Assembly: GCA_963931865.1 (NCBI GenBank) | Contig: OZ007509.1 | Coordinates: forward strand, 6,278,882 to 6,342,881 | Length of the DNA: 64,000 bases | Reading direction: 5' to 3' | DNA from: Axinella damicornis | Lineage: Eukaryota > Porifera > Demospongiae > Axinellida > Axinellidae | In this document: piece after piece, positions 25,401 through 34,960 of the stretch | Layout: every line of letters begins with the position of its first letter | Position numbering within the stretch: position 1 is the first letter of the stretch | Translations under genes and position numbers: made by a program | The notes under the pieces: generated by a model | What the model saw: the letters and a program-made list of their open reading frames with translations, nothing else | The model's database searches: none | What the model was told of the DNA's origin: nothing

Positions 25401-25940
25401 ATGATGATGTAGTGATGCTGTTCGCAGCTTTTTTGTTGCTTCCTCACTCGCCTGATTCTAGGCTTGCTGCAGCTTTGTTGTTGCCTCCTCAAACAATCAC
25501 TCAGAAGCCTGGATTCTAAGTCTTGCTCATGCTGTTCATGACTTTGTTGTTGTCTCCTCAAACGATCACTTACTTGCCTATGCTGTAGTTGCCTACTTGT
25601 GGCTTTTTCTCGGTCTTTTCGGTTTACCTCTGCTAGTATTACCTGGCAATTTTAGGTGTCTGTTTCTTCTCAGAAATGCTGGCTGTAGTAGCAGCTGAAG
25701 CATGCGCGATAGTGCTGGAAATCCGGTAAATATTCGCGTTGAAAAACTTTCCATAAGAAAAAAATTCTTGCAAAATTAGCTACAGATGGCCTATGAAACT
25801 ATAACACGTGATGCCATGGCATGGCATGGCCGGGATGACAGAAGGGAAGCATGTCATCGAGCAGCTAAGGAAGTCGAGCATGTACAGGACGTCACAAACA
25901 TTCCCCCCAGCATAGCCTGGGCTGACTGTCAACATGTCTC
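22411..25940 (+). repeat. 3.45-kb tandem repeat, unit 3
   Basis: Third direct unit, more diverged toward its right end, where an extra stretch (about 25580-25745) appears before the terminal MAYET frame. The array ends at GACCTAACACCTTTGGAAGT, after which the similarity stops. Confidence 0.9.
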
Positions 25941-26012
25941 CAGACCTAACACCTTTGGAAGTGTTGCAATACCAACTGTATTATGACTGGGTAACTATAT
26001 ATAGATTGCATG

Positions 26013-27076
26013 CAGGTGGAACCTGTCTAATGCGGTCACCGGGGGCCAAATATAATTGGCCTCATTAGAGAGGGCTGCAATACAGATGACCTCTCTAAAG
26101 CGGTGATGTGAAGTTTTAGTGTGATTGACCTCAAAACAAAGGTTCATGTGACACTGAACAACTTCGATTCAAGTAACTTCCATGAAAAAGACAACTAAGG
26201 ACTTCAAGCGTTGTAAAATACTTGATTATTTCATTTTTGTATGTTCAGTTTGGCACTTTCTATAATGTTAAACGCACTTGCGCATGCTCACAACCCACGT
26301 GCGCACTTGGTGGCTGTTATTGGCAGTCTATTATAGTGTGCTATAGCGTGCTTGGGGTGGAGCAACGTGACCGCATTACGCATTACTCAGGTGACCACTA
26401 TAGAAGAACAGTAAAGTATGGAGACTATGAGCTCAAATTTTGGGGCAAGTGGAAAAGGCGGATACGGTCGGACGCGGACACGGACCAAAATTAATTTTCA
26501 GCCTTTTGCAGTGTAGGACAGAAGCTAAACATGGTTATTCATTGGCTAAAGTTGCTTGCTTAGCCTATTGAACCGTCTTTCATGTCTTACCTGGAGTCAG
26601 CAGAGGTCAAAGGCCACGTGCATATTTAATAAGTTTCAACGAAAAGATTAGAAGAGCTTTTATTTTGTGCAGAAACCAAACTCAAGCATTTTGCCAAAGC
26701 ATAGGAAGCAGAAATAATATTCCTATACCATCTATGATGGCTGATCGAAGCTCGAACTTTCATTGTTGAAGCTTATTAAATATGCACGTGGCCTTTGACC
26801 TCTGCTGACTCGAGGTAAGACGTGAAACAATAGGCTAAGCAAGCAACTTTTAGCGAGTGAATAATGTTTAGCTTCTGTCCTACACTGCAAAGGGCTGAAA
26901 AGGGCTGAAAAAGGAATTTTAGTTCGTGTCCGTGTCCGTGTCCGCGTCCGCGTCCGCGTCCGCGTCCGACCGTATCCGCCTTTTCCACTTGCCCCAAATT
27001 TTGGGACTTTCCCAAGCTGACTGCAATGTGGAGGTGACCGCGCTATTCAGGTGACCTTTAAGGCAGGTTTCACTGT
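26013..27076. mobile_element. Tc1/mariner-type element with a MITE nested in it
   Basis: The left end reads CAGGTGGAACCTGTCTAATG then CGGTCACC. The right end, inverted, reads CAGTGAAACCTGCCTTAAAG and CGCGGTCACC, followed by TA. This end type (CAGTGRAACCT...) is usual for TA-target mariner-like MITEs, as at 33555. The interior holds the hexamer-ended foldback 26433-27001. No transposase frame is present. Confidence 0.6.
26433..27001. mobile_element. Hexamer-ended foldback MITE, complete copy
   Basis: Near-perfect inverted arms start and end with AAATTTTGGGGCAAGTGGAA. Next to each end lies a CCGCGT/GACGCG hexamer microsatellite (short on the left at about 26468-26485, long on the right at about 26928-26970). 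The arms then share CAGTGTAGGACAGAAGCTAA, GTTGCTTGCTTAGCC and GCACGTGGCCTTTGACCTCT around a central AATAATATTCCTATACCATC. Related truncated copies lie at 4526-4870 and 59672-60075. Confidence 0.85.
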
Positions 27077-27078
27077 AT

Positions 27079-27453
27079 TATGAAATAAAATCATCCGACT
27101 CTTCACTGCATTGTTTTTCTTTCTGTACACTTTTCATTAGAGATGATGGTTCTGTTCCATGATAGCAATATTTTGCTGGCACTGCTCCCTCATCTCACAG
27201 AGTGCTTCCTGCAATGAAATAGCCATCTCATCAGTATTCTCTGGTACTGCCATCGCAAAAATTATGACTGGTTGCTTGAAAGTAAGAAGTGAGCACCAGA
27301 TTTAGGCGGTTGATTTTCACAGGATATCGCTCTTACGACGATACTCATTGGATGCTCTATGAAAGGCCTGGTAGATGACATTATCCTGTGTCTTTGATTA
27401 TGATGTATAATAGCATGATATAACAAACTCCTAACTGACCCTCAATGCTGCAG
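27079..27453. other. Putative intron or intergenic sequence
   Basis: No repeat was recognised. It precedes the splice acceptor at 27451-27453, and an upstream exon of that gene was not found in it. Confidence 0.35.
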
Positions 27454-27655
27454 TCACTACTATCCAGGAAGGTATTGGTGCCCACACTGCGAGGACTCTG
27501 TGGCCCAAGGGACTTACAATGAACATTTCAGTTTAAATTACAATTCTGATCAGCAGTTGTGGGCAAAAAAGCCTCGGATTGAAGTTGACATACAAATTAC
27601 TGAGAATATAGCAGCAGACATAGAAGGATATTCATCGGCTAAGAAATTCAAATAA
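27454..27655 (+). CDS. Terminal exon of an unknown gene (CPHC motif)
   Basis: An acceptor (CAATGCTGCAG) is followed by an open frame ending at TAA (27653-27655). It begins HYYPGRYWCPHCEDSVAQG and continues through NEHFSLNYNSDQQLW to a charged tail ending AKKFK. WCPHC followed by a histidine suggests a zinc-binding module near the C-terminus. The frame has no start codon, which fits an internal-start terminal exon. I do not recognise the family and saw no partner exon upstream within 400 bp, so it may be a relic. Confidence 0.4.
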
Positions 27656-27694
27656 GCGTGCTGTATTGCATGTAGTTCTATTATCTACCAGTCC

Positions 27695-27990
27695 ATGAGT
27701 TGTCTTCCTTTCTCCTTCCCTCCTCCTCCCCCCTCCCCTACCTGGTGCTCCCCTCCTCCCCCATCCTCCACCCTACTCCCCCCAACCCCTCCCTCCTCCC
27801 CCTTACTCCTCCCTCCTCCCCCTAGGCCTACTCCTCCCTCCTCCTCCCTCTTCCCCTCCTCCCCCCTACTCCTCCCTCCTCCTCGAGCTCCCTCCTCCTC
27901 GAGCTCCCTCCTCCTCGAGCTCCCTCCTCCATCTCCTCCCCCCTACGTATCTCCCCCTCCACCTCTCTCACCCTTTGCTCACTCCTATCC
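27695..27990 (+). repeat. C/T-rich polypyrimidine tract, about 290 bp
   Basis: Nearly pure CCTCC/CTCCC sequence with three CTCGAGCTCCCTCCTC units (27885-27930). It ends just before an exon-like frame at 28000. The proline/serine frame through it is an artefact. Confidence 0.8.
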
Positions 27991-27999
27991 CTGGGAAAG

Positions 28000-28077
28000 C
28001 TACATGCACAACAGCTGGATGAGACCGACAAGATGAGTCTATGCTTTGACTGCACCCAGTGGTTTGGAGATGTGTGT
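28000..28077 (+). other. Exon-like frame after the polypyrimidine tract
   Basis: After ...CCCTGGGAAAG an open frame reads QLDETDKMSLCFDCTQWFGD and meets GTAAGG at about 28079. Composition and borders look exonic, but no family was recognised. Confidence 0.25.
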
Positions 28078-28800
28078 GTAAGGGGGAGGGTTTAAGCGTT
28101 GCTATAATACAAGCCACACTTTGAGCTATTATCCTGCAGAACGACCTTCCACGTGACCAGAGAGCGTAGGTGGGGTGGTCCTTAGTGTCTGGTCCTTACC
28201 CGATTACGTATAGTACAATACCTGACACTTCGTACTATAGTACAGTCATTGGCCTGCAACGTGATTGTCGAGTCCGTGGCATGCTAAGCAAGTATGCTAT
28301 GAAGAAAGGGGCAATGTTCCAGGCTTATCTGTGCGGCGTGGGTGCACCAGGTCCAGTTTATCGTGGACTCCAGTGAAACCTAGTCCAATTTCTTCACGAA
28401 CTAGAGCTAAGCTTAAGTATTAGGGCAATGTTTGTGTGTTGTAGTGTATTAAAGTTCACACATTTCTTTTCTGCAGTTATGGCTAATATGTATCATTGTG
28501 TCTTTTCCAGCTACTCCTTTATTGTAGGTGTAGTCTGTCAGCTTTTGGCTGTAAAGCTCTAATAATAATAATAATAATAATGTGGACATACGAAGTCTAT
28601 ATAAATATGCTGCACACATATCGATCCACTTCCATTTCTGTTTCCATTTCCATTTCCGTTTCCATTTCCACCGTTCCTGGTTTTACCACCTCCCAGAAGG
28701 AATACTAGCACTTGTGATTTCCTTATTTGCATGAGCCGTAGATATGTTACAAATGCAGCTTCACTTCAACAACATTCTAGCTGTAGATATGTGCCTTGGC
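28078..28800. other. No gene seen; simple repeats
   Basis: Contains (AAT)n at about 28559-28582 and a TTCCATTTC/TTTCCG microsatellite at 28630-28670. A 68-codon frame at 28170-28376 has no recognisable domain. Confidence 0.5.
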
Positions 28801-28905
28801 TTAATTGTTTGCCCATCTACTGTTCATGTCTGGAGACAGAACCCATATTGTGGTTAAGCTGATCTCCACATTGCATTTACAATAGCTATAGCCCAGCTCA
28901 GTGTA
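28801..28905 (+). repeat. Direct repeat flanking element E, left copy
   Basis: TTGTTTGCCCATCTACTGTT, GAGACAGAACCCATA and TTGTGGT recur at 30964-31025 on the other side of element E. The host sequence around E is thus duplicated. Confidence 0.6.
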
Positions 28906-29034
28906 CTTAAGGCTGGGTCGGGTTGACCACAGCAATAATTTCGCGAGCCTTGCGTATCTATGGAAACGATTGCACATGGCACTAAATGTCATCTGATTGT
29001 GGTTGGTTTATTACGTTATGGAATGCCATGAATA

Positions 29035-30228
29035 CCGTATGGCGCTTATATTTCGCAGGTCTAAATTTTCGCGAATTGCTCTTCGGGAACATTTCATTTA
29101 AGGTTACGATAAACAATTAGGAGGCAGCTGCCAGTTTGTTTACATAAAACAACGAGATAATATTATTCATAGCGGAAGCGGTACATGTAACACGCAGTAC
29201 AAATTCAATTAACAACAGACTAATGAGACCTTACAGTATTTCATACCTTGCGCCAAATATAACGAAGGGAAATTGTTTCTCATGAATTTTGACATGCTGC
29301 ACGTGTAGCCAGATGTATTTTGCAGGGTGGCACGAAGCGATATCACGAAATTGGGGCATAAAAAGGAGGCTATGCATGCCTACAGAATGCTCATCTTGGC
29401 TGAACCGGTACATTTTTGTACATGTAACTAAAAGTAGATGCAGATCGCCGAATATCTCTTCGTCACGACCTAGCAAGTACTGTGTACTAGTGCTGGAGAA
29501 TTTTTGAAGGTTGGGCTACCGTCTGCCTCTCAGTAATTTGGCGCAAAAGCGCTTGAACAGTGAGTCTGATTGCCTAGGTCCAAATGCCTTGAGGCATTTT
29601 ACTTTCCTGTTCCAGGTGTTCATACTTCTTTCATGTGGTGTTGGAATGTTGGAATGCAACTTGTTTCGGATTGATATCTGTTATAGTTCCTGAGATATAA
29701 AGCGGCAAAGTTACCAGCAAAAACGTTTATCGAATTGTACATCGTAACCTTAAAAATTTCGCGAATTCGCGGAAAAAGCGCCACGCCCACACAATGGGCG
29801 TGGTGTACTGCACTTGAAGACTCCCGTGCATGCCGAACTCAACTACTGCTACCACAGACCACATTGTCGGTGCGTTGTATTCTGCTACTCTCTTCCCCAA
29901 TTCGACGTTCTCAGAGTTCGTTTTCAGATACCTGGGCGTTCCCCTGACCTTCGCCGCACCGGATCGAGCTGGCAGCTGAGCAATGGCAGATATCGCACAT
30001 GATGGTACCTCTCCATGTGGAGCCGGAAGCTTACACTTCAACTACTGTCCATCCTCACTGTTGAAGTACACAGACATAGCCATCAAGCTAGCCGTCGCGC
30101 GCGTACGTTGGAATACTGTCCACGTAGCTGTAGGCGCACGACACATGTCAAAATTTTCGTTGAAATAATTTCGCGAATGACATGTAATTCGTGAAAATTT
30201 AGACCCGCGAAATTTAAGTGCTATATGG
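29035..30228 (-). mobile_element. Family N element nested in E, TA target
   Basis: 1,194 bp between TA dinucleotides (29033-29034, 30229-30230). The left end is CCGTATGGCGCTTATATTTC and the inverted right end CCATATAGCACTTAAATTTC. The copy of E at 46.77 kb (CCATGAATACTGATTTCG) shows the intact target with a single TA. It is related to the 299-bp copy at 5745-6043 and itself carries the TTAA insertion 29102-29749. No transposase frame. Confidence 0.9.
29102..29749. mobile_element. TTAA-target MITE nested in N (GGTTACG ends)
   Basis: 648 bp flanked by TTAA on both sides (29098-29101, 29750-29753). Ends are GGTTACGATAAACAATT and (inverted) GGTTACGATGTACAATT. Removing it joins N sequence that lines up with the 5745-6043 copy. 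Ends resemble the GGTTACGGGATACTCG foldback at 9311. It is the innermost layer of a three-deep nest. Confidence 0.85.
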
Positions 30229-31022
30229 TACTGATTTCGTGTTTTATTGGACTGTATACAGCATCCATCTGCAAAGCGCTAGCGATCTAGCATTAGACGC
30301 CGATGTCCGAGGTGCCCTGCCTGCTGTACAGAAGAGTTTGTTCGTTGGAAACGGTCCAAACGACCCCACGAGAATAGTGGGGCGTGGTCATTTGTCCCGT
30401 GACTTTCAGGCCTTTGCGATTGATATGGCCGCAAAGCAGAGAGTGAACGAAAAGTCGAGCGATACGGAATATGTGTGCTTTGGTATTCTTGACCTTACCG
30501 GTGGCAATCCAAAGAGTACGAATGGCTGCGTCTTCCTACCGGGTAGATTGTGGAAATATTGCTCATAGGAGTTGCTGTGACAGAAACTATGCTCCCACTG
30601 GCCATCTCTGGAGTAGCTGTTTGCGTCGTTGAGCAACTTTCGAGCTGAGTTCCAGAAATCTACCGTGTACGTAGTTTTGAGTTGGTTATGTCGAACGGTA
30701 CCACTCAGTACGCTCTAGCTAACCGGCACATAATCCGTATATCAGTCTTTCTGTACGTTTATGTTGGCAACACCGGTCCCACCCACTGACGTCATGTAAT
30801 AGTTATGACGTAATTGAATATACATGGGTGGAGTTTTGAGGTTTCACTTTCATATTATCATCAGCAACATGGAACACAATGATCTATGTCTGTGACCAAG
30901 GTGAAGTTGGCATACTAATATGTACATCCTAGCCGACCCAGCCTTAACTACCACGAGAGGAATTTGTTTGCCCATCTACTGTGCATGTTTGAAATTGGAG
31001 ACAGAACCCATAGTATTGTGGT

Positions 31023-31097
31023 CTTAGTTACTGCTTCAATAGCAAACAATGTGGAGATCACAATTCCACATTGTTTGCTATTGAAGCTGTAACTAAG
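31023..31097. repeat. Hairpin with 33-bp arms
   Basis: Arms 31023-31055 and 31065-31097 (CTTAGTTACTGCTTCAATAG... and its complement) around a 9-bp loop, one mismatch. Probably a small foldback element. Confidence 0.8.
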
Positions 31098-31479
31098 ATC
31101 AGTTATCTTACTTACAGCATAGATAATAGAACTACGTAGAAGGGATTGGAAACGCGCAAAAATTTGACGGGTACTACGTCATTATGCTGATTGCATGCTC
31201 GTTTCGGTTCTGTGATGGCTTCGTACCAGAATGATAATGCCAACTAACCTTTTTTGGCAAAACGCCCCACCCAGTGTCAAGGTGCAAAGGAAACAGCTGT
31301 CACCACAGACCGCCTACTTGTACCAGCAGCTGTCCAAGGCTTCCAAGGGTTGAAGCGCAGAGGTGCGAAGCAGTTTTATAGTTGAATAGAGGCAAGTTGC
31401 GCTTGTGTAGTTTTATAAGACACTGTATAAGTGTAGTGCTTATGGATTGGGTGAAGTTCAACCTGGACTTGGTGTCTAA
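31098..31479. other. No feature seen
   Basis: No exon or repeat recognised. Confidence 0.4.
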
Positions 31480-32371
31480 ATGCCCTTGTAGGGTAAGTTT
31501 GGTTCATGCCACTGGAATTATTAAACTATTGACTAAAATGTCATGTAATTTCCCTTGGAAATCACAACTCCTTGTGTAGTTTTTTCCACAAACTGTTTCA
31601 CTGTTTGTTAAATATTCTGCATTGAGTAGGTCAGGTGCTGTTTACCCTGTGCCCTTAACCACATGATTCGTAGAATTGGGTGCAAGAAGATTCCGATGTA
31701 GGGCTTATAAATGTAATGAGCAGAAACAGCAAAAAATTGTGCATAAACCTAATGGCGGCCGCCAAAAAGGATAGTCCAGTTTTCTCATACGCATTCACTG
31801 CGTTCTGTTCCTGCGCAGCTGCTGCAGACTGAACCCAGGATAACTTTGTCTACATTAAGGGATTCACTCACTCTACCTTACAGAAGAATGGAGTGATCAA
31901 TAATCCCCTTCAATGTCTATCTGCTTGTGCAAAATTTTATGCAAACCCAATGACATTGAGCAGCCGGTTACAGTCACCCATTCTCTGAAGGTAGCTAGAG
32001 TGAGTGAATCCCTTAATGTAGACGAAGTTATCCTGGGTTCAATCTGCAGGAATAGAATGCAGTGAAAGTGTATGAGAAAACTAGACTACCTTTCTTGGTG
32101 GCCGCCATTAGGTTGGCTTTTTTCCGCTCATTACATAATTTTATAAGCCCTACGTCGCAATCTTCTTGAACCCATTTCTACAAATCATGTGGTTAAGGGC
32201 GCATGGTAAACAGTACCTGACCTACTCAATGCAGAATATTTAACAAACAGTGAAGCAGTTTGTGGAAAAAACTACGGAAACAGTTGTGATTTCCAAGGGA
32301 AATTACACGACATTTTAATCAATAGCCTAATAATCCCAGTGACATGAACCTAATTTATCCCATAAGGGCAT
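31480..32371. mobile_element. Large foldback element, about 890 bp
   Basis: Two arms of about 400 bp (31480-31890 and 31965-32371) are inverted copies with a few per cent mismatch: ATGCCCTT at both outer ends, ATTTCCCTTGGAAATCACAA, AACAGTGAAACAGTTTGTGG-type blocks, ACATGATTCGTAGAATTGGG and TTCACTCACTCTACCTTACA. The centre is about 75 bp. It ends 46 bp before the first codon of the Fringe-like gene. Confidence 0.9.
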
Positions 32372-32416
32372 GTAAACATTAAGGCCAAGCCTATCCCCAC
32401 CGAATCCATTAGAAAC

Positions 32417-33053
32417 ATGCTGCCAGCTTTTGTGTTGCTGGTCATTGCAATCCTGTGGATCATGATGATAACCCTACTCCACTTGCCAACTGGTAGCTAT
32501 AGGCCTGGAGTAGTGCTCCCGAAGGCAATACCCACAAACTGCAAGAATTCATCAGTGCCAAACTTGAACAGATCCAGACCTCCTAAGGCAAATCAGCTGC
32601 TTCGGGCACAGAACACTAGTTATTCAAAGTTGAACCTAACTTATGACAGGATAGTTCTTCCAAAAATCAACTGTTCAGGTGTATTCATATCGGTGAGAAC
32701 CACCACAAAATATCACGAATCACGTTTGATGCTCCTCCTTCACACTTGGTTGCAGACCATAGACCCAAAGCAGGTAGGTACCATACTGCAGTCATCTTGA
32801 CCCAAAGCAGGTAGGTATATACCTTACTGCAGTCATCTTGACACAAAACAGGCTAACTAAATCTGATTCTATTTCACCAGGTCCAAATTATTACTGATTC
32901 TGCTAATGACAGTTGGATTAATGCAGCAAAAGAAGCAGGTAGTTATGTAACTAACATTGCCTGCATTCATGATTGTTCTGCTATCAGAAAACAACCCCCT
33001 CCAGGTTTTGCAGTTGTGACGCCACCTCATTGTGAAATTCATAGTCATAACAG
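32417..33053 (+). CDS. Fringe-like glycosyltransferase, 5' exons only
   Basis: Exon 1 (32417-32773) starts with ATG and a hydrophobic segment (LPAFVLLVIAILWIMMITLL, residues 2-21), a type II membrane signal anchor, then a stem with N-glycosylation sites and CSGVFISVRTTTKYHESRL, the typical start of the Fringe domain. Exon 2 (32881-32938) reads VQIITDSANDSWINAAKEA. Exon 3 (33005-33053) reads GFAVVTPPHCEIHSHNR. All junctions are GT..AG and in phase; two small introns (32774-32880, 32939-33004). Fringe enzymes add GlcNAc to O-fucose on Notch EGF repeats in the Golgi. The DDD metal-binding exon and everything later are not found before 33.5 kb, so this is a truncated gene or a gene with a long intron. 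The foldback just upstream would lie in its promoter. Confidence 0.6.
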
Positions 33054-33554
33054 GTATTAGCTACAATGAAACAATAGTAGTGAACCGTATAATTATGGTA
33101 GATAAACATTTGGTATGTGTAGTGCTGTTTTACCTGTTGTCAGGAAGGTCTGCCACAACACACATTTATTGAATATGTAAATCCTCAAAGGTGAACTTAC
33201 ATTGCATAGCCTAGCCTGCATTTGGAAAGTTGAATCTCTGCAGAACTATCAATGGGATATAATTTTATATCGCATTTCAGAAAACCACTGTGCTGTAAGA
33301 CAGGGTACATTTATATTGCTGAGATGGTGGTATCATACCATAATTATGGGAGCTGCACGCTCTTAAATCAGTCTGTGCAGCGAGAAGCCTGTGTGCAGGA
33401 TACAACTGCATACACAGGCAAACTAGTTGTACTACGTTGGTGTACGTCAGGAGTTTTAGTACACAAAACTTGGTCTAGTCCCAGCAGCTAGTAGTCCTTT
33501 GCAGTCAATAAACTTGAAAGAGGTGCGGAATTGTCGATATTAACCAAGTAGATA
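33054..33554. other. No further Fringe exons seen
   Basis: The region contains AG|exon-like borders (33231, 33281) but no frame matching the rest of a Fringe domain. Confidence 0.4.
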
Positions 33555-33763
33555 CAGTAAAACCTCCGATAGTGGACCCTCCGAGATAGGGACACAATAT
33601 AATAAACCTCTCTACAAAGGACGCTTTTCAAGGCCCAATTAATTGGTTTGCCTATGGTTCTAATACATTTTGAACCTCCGAGATGAGGACAACCTCTCTA
33701 CAAAGGACAAAAGACTTGAATTTATATTGTTCCCAAAGTATCCTTTGTTTGGAGGTTTGACTG
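33555..33763. mobile_element. Mariner-type MITE, 209 bp
   Basis: TA at both sides (33553-33554, 33764-33765). Ends are CAGTAAAACCTCC and (inverted) CAGTCAAACCTCC. The interior has two CCTCCGAGAT...AGGACA motifs. Non-coding. Confidence 0.85.
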
Positions 33764-33810
33764 TAATTATAAATATCACTCAGTTCTGTAATGTAATTTG
33801 TAATCCTCAT

Positions 33811-33950
33811 CAGAGGTGTACAAATTTGTACACCTCTGCAGAGGTGTACAAATTTGTACACCTACATCATTATCTTAACACAGAGGTGTACAAATTTGTA
33901 CACCTGATCTGCAGAGGTGGTACAAATTTGTAATCCTCTGGAAAGGTGTA
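33811..33950. repeat. Cluster of perfect 22-bp palindromes
   Basis: Three identical self-complementary 22-mers (AGGTGTACAAA plus its mirror) lie at 33814-33835, 33842-33863 and 33884-33905. The first extends to a 28-bp perfect palindrome (33811-33838). Two decayed versions follow near 33915-33950. They could extrude as cruciforms or bind a dimeric protein; they could also be stacked MITE termini. Confidence 0.9.
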
Positions 33951-34048
33951 CTAGCTAATTTGTAGTACTGTGGAATCAATAACACTGTGGAAAGCAATCA
34001 GTACTCTGGAAAAGCTACCACACGATCGTTTTGCTTATGAAACTTACT

Positions 34049-34101
34049 TAGCCTCGTTCCCAGGCGCTCGACCAATTACCGAGCGCCTGGGAACGAGGCT
34101 A
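34049..34101. repeat. Perfect 22-bp-arm hairpin
   Basis: Arms TAGCCTCGTTCCCAGGCGCT(CG) at 34049-34070 and the exact complement at 34080-34101, loop ACCAATTAC. GGGAACGAGGCTA also occurs at 8886-8898, so the arms are termini of a dispersed family. Confidence 0.9.
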
Positions 34102-34789
34102 AAGACTTACTATATATTCCTGTCTCTCTCTCGTCAATAGAGATGCACCCGTGTGGTCTGGCTGACTGACAGCCACACTTCTTTTCTCAGCAACCAGCCT
34201 ACAGATATTGTCCAGTAGCCATTCATTGGCAGGTTCTGGAACTTTTCCCATATCGTCAAGGCCCGACTCCAGAAACTCAGCCCATGCAGGCCATGCGGTA
34301 GCTGACAGCCAAGGCTTCCACTTAGGGAGGTCTAGCTGGAGTCATTCACTGTCAATTTTGAAGGCGTAGAAATTGCAGGTGTGCCATGCAGAAGGACACT
34401 CCTGGAAGGTAAGCATAATTGCCACAATAATTGGGTACAAGTACGTGACATCTAGTACATTATTATATTAACACAGAGCTGTTACTTATAATAATTATGG
34501 TGCATGTTTGCCTTCCTTACATGATTGTGCTTAGTAATTACGTAACCTTTAGCAGCAACAATCCCTCTTCTGACCATGTCTGATAGCTCCAATTTTTGTA
34601 ATGCATGATTGCTTCATCCTGCTGATTCAGCGTAAAGCGAAAGCAATGAGGCTGGCTGTGGCTATGGAGATCATTGAGGCACGGAGCTAGCCAGTTACGC
34701 ACATCATACACATGACTCAGCATGGTAACATGTGGTTGTGGTGTGAAGCTCTGCATAGTTGCTTTCAGCAAACCTATATTATATAAGTA
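34102..34789. other. No feature seen
   Basis: No exon or repeat recognised; the 77-codon minus frame at 34538-34771 lacks a domain. Confidence 0.4.
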
Positions 34790-34926
34790 TCACCATAGTA
34801 CCAAGCTATACCGGAAAATATCACGAGTTTGTTGCCGTAGTATTGTTACGAGTGCGAAGCACGAGTAACAATGCCGAAGGCGACAAACGAGTGATATGTT
34901 TCCGGTATAGCTTGGTACTATGGTGA
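34790..34926. mobile_element. TA-target foldback MITE, 137 bp
   Basis: TA at 34788-34789 and 34927-34928. Inverted ends TCACCATAGTACCAAGCTAT continue through ACCGGAAA. The centre contains GTTACGAGTGCGAAGCACGA-type short palindromes and complementary CGGCAAC/GGCGACA segments. Confidence 0.85.
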
Positions 34927-34960
34927 TACTGATTTTATCATACAAACCTGGAATTTCATT

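Larger units (their letters stand above)
28911..30943 (+). mobile_element. Element E, TTAA-flanked, carrying two nested insertions
   Basis: Ends GGCTGGGTCGGG and (inverted) GGCTGGGTCGGC are each bordered by TTAA (28907-28910, 30944-30947). Without its insertions E is about 840 bp. Other copies lie at 46429-48170. It holds a frame (about 30371-30568) reading GRGHLSRDFQAFAIDMAA that is also open in the two 46-48-kb copies; the opposite strand is open there as well, so coding status is unclear. No transposase is encoded, so E is non-autonomous. Confidence 0.8.

Noticed and set aside
33802..33950. CRISPR-like array
   Set aside because: Animal context, irregular spacing and self-complementary repeats without unique spacers of constant length.
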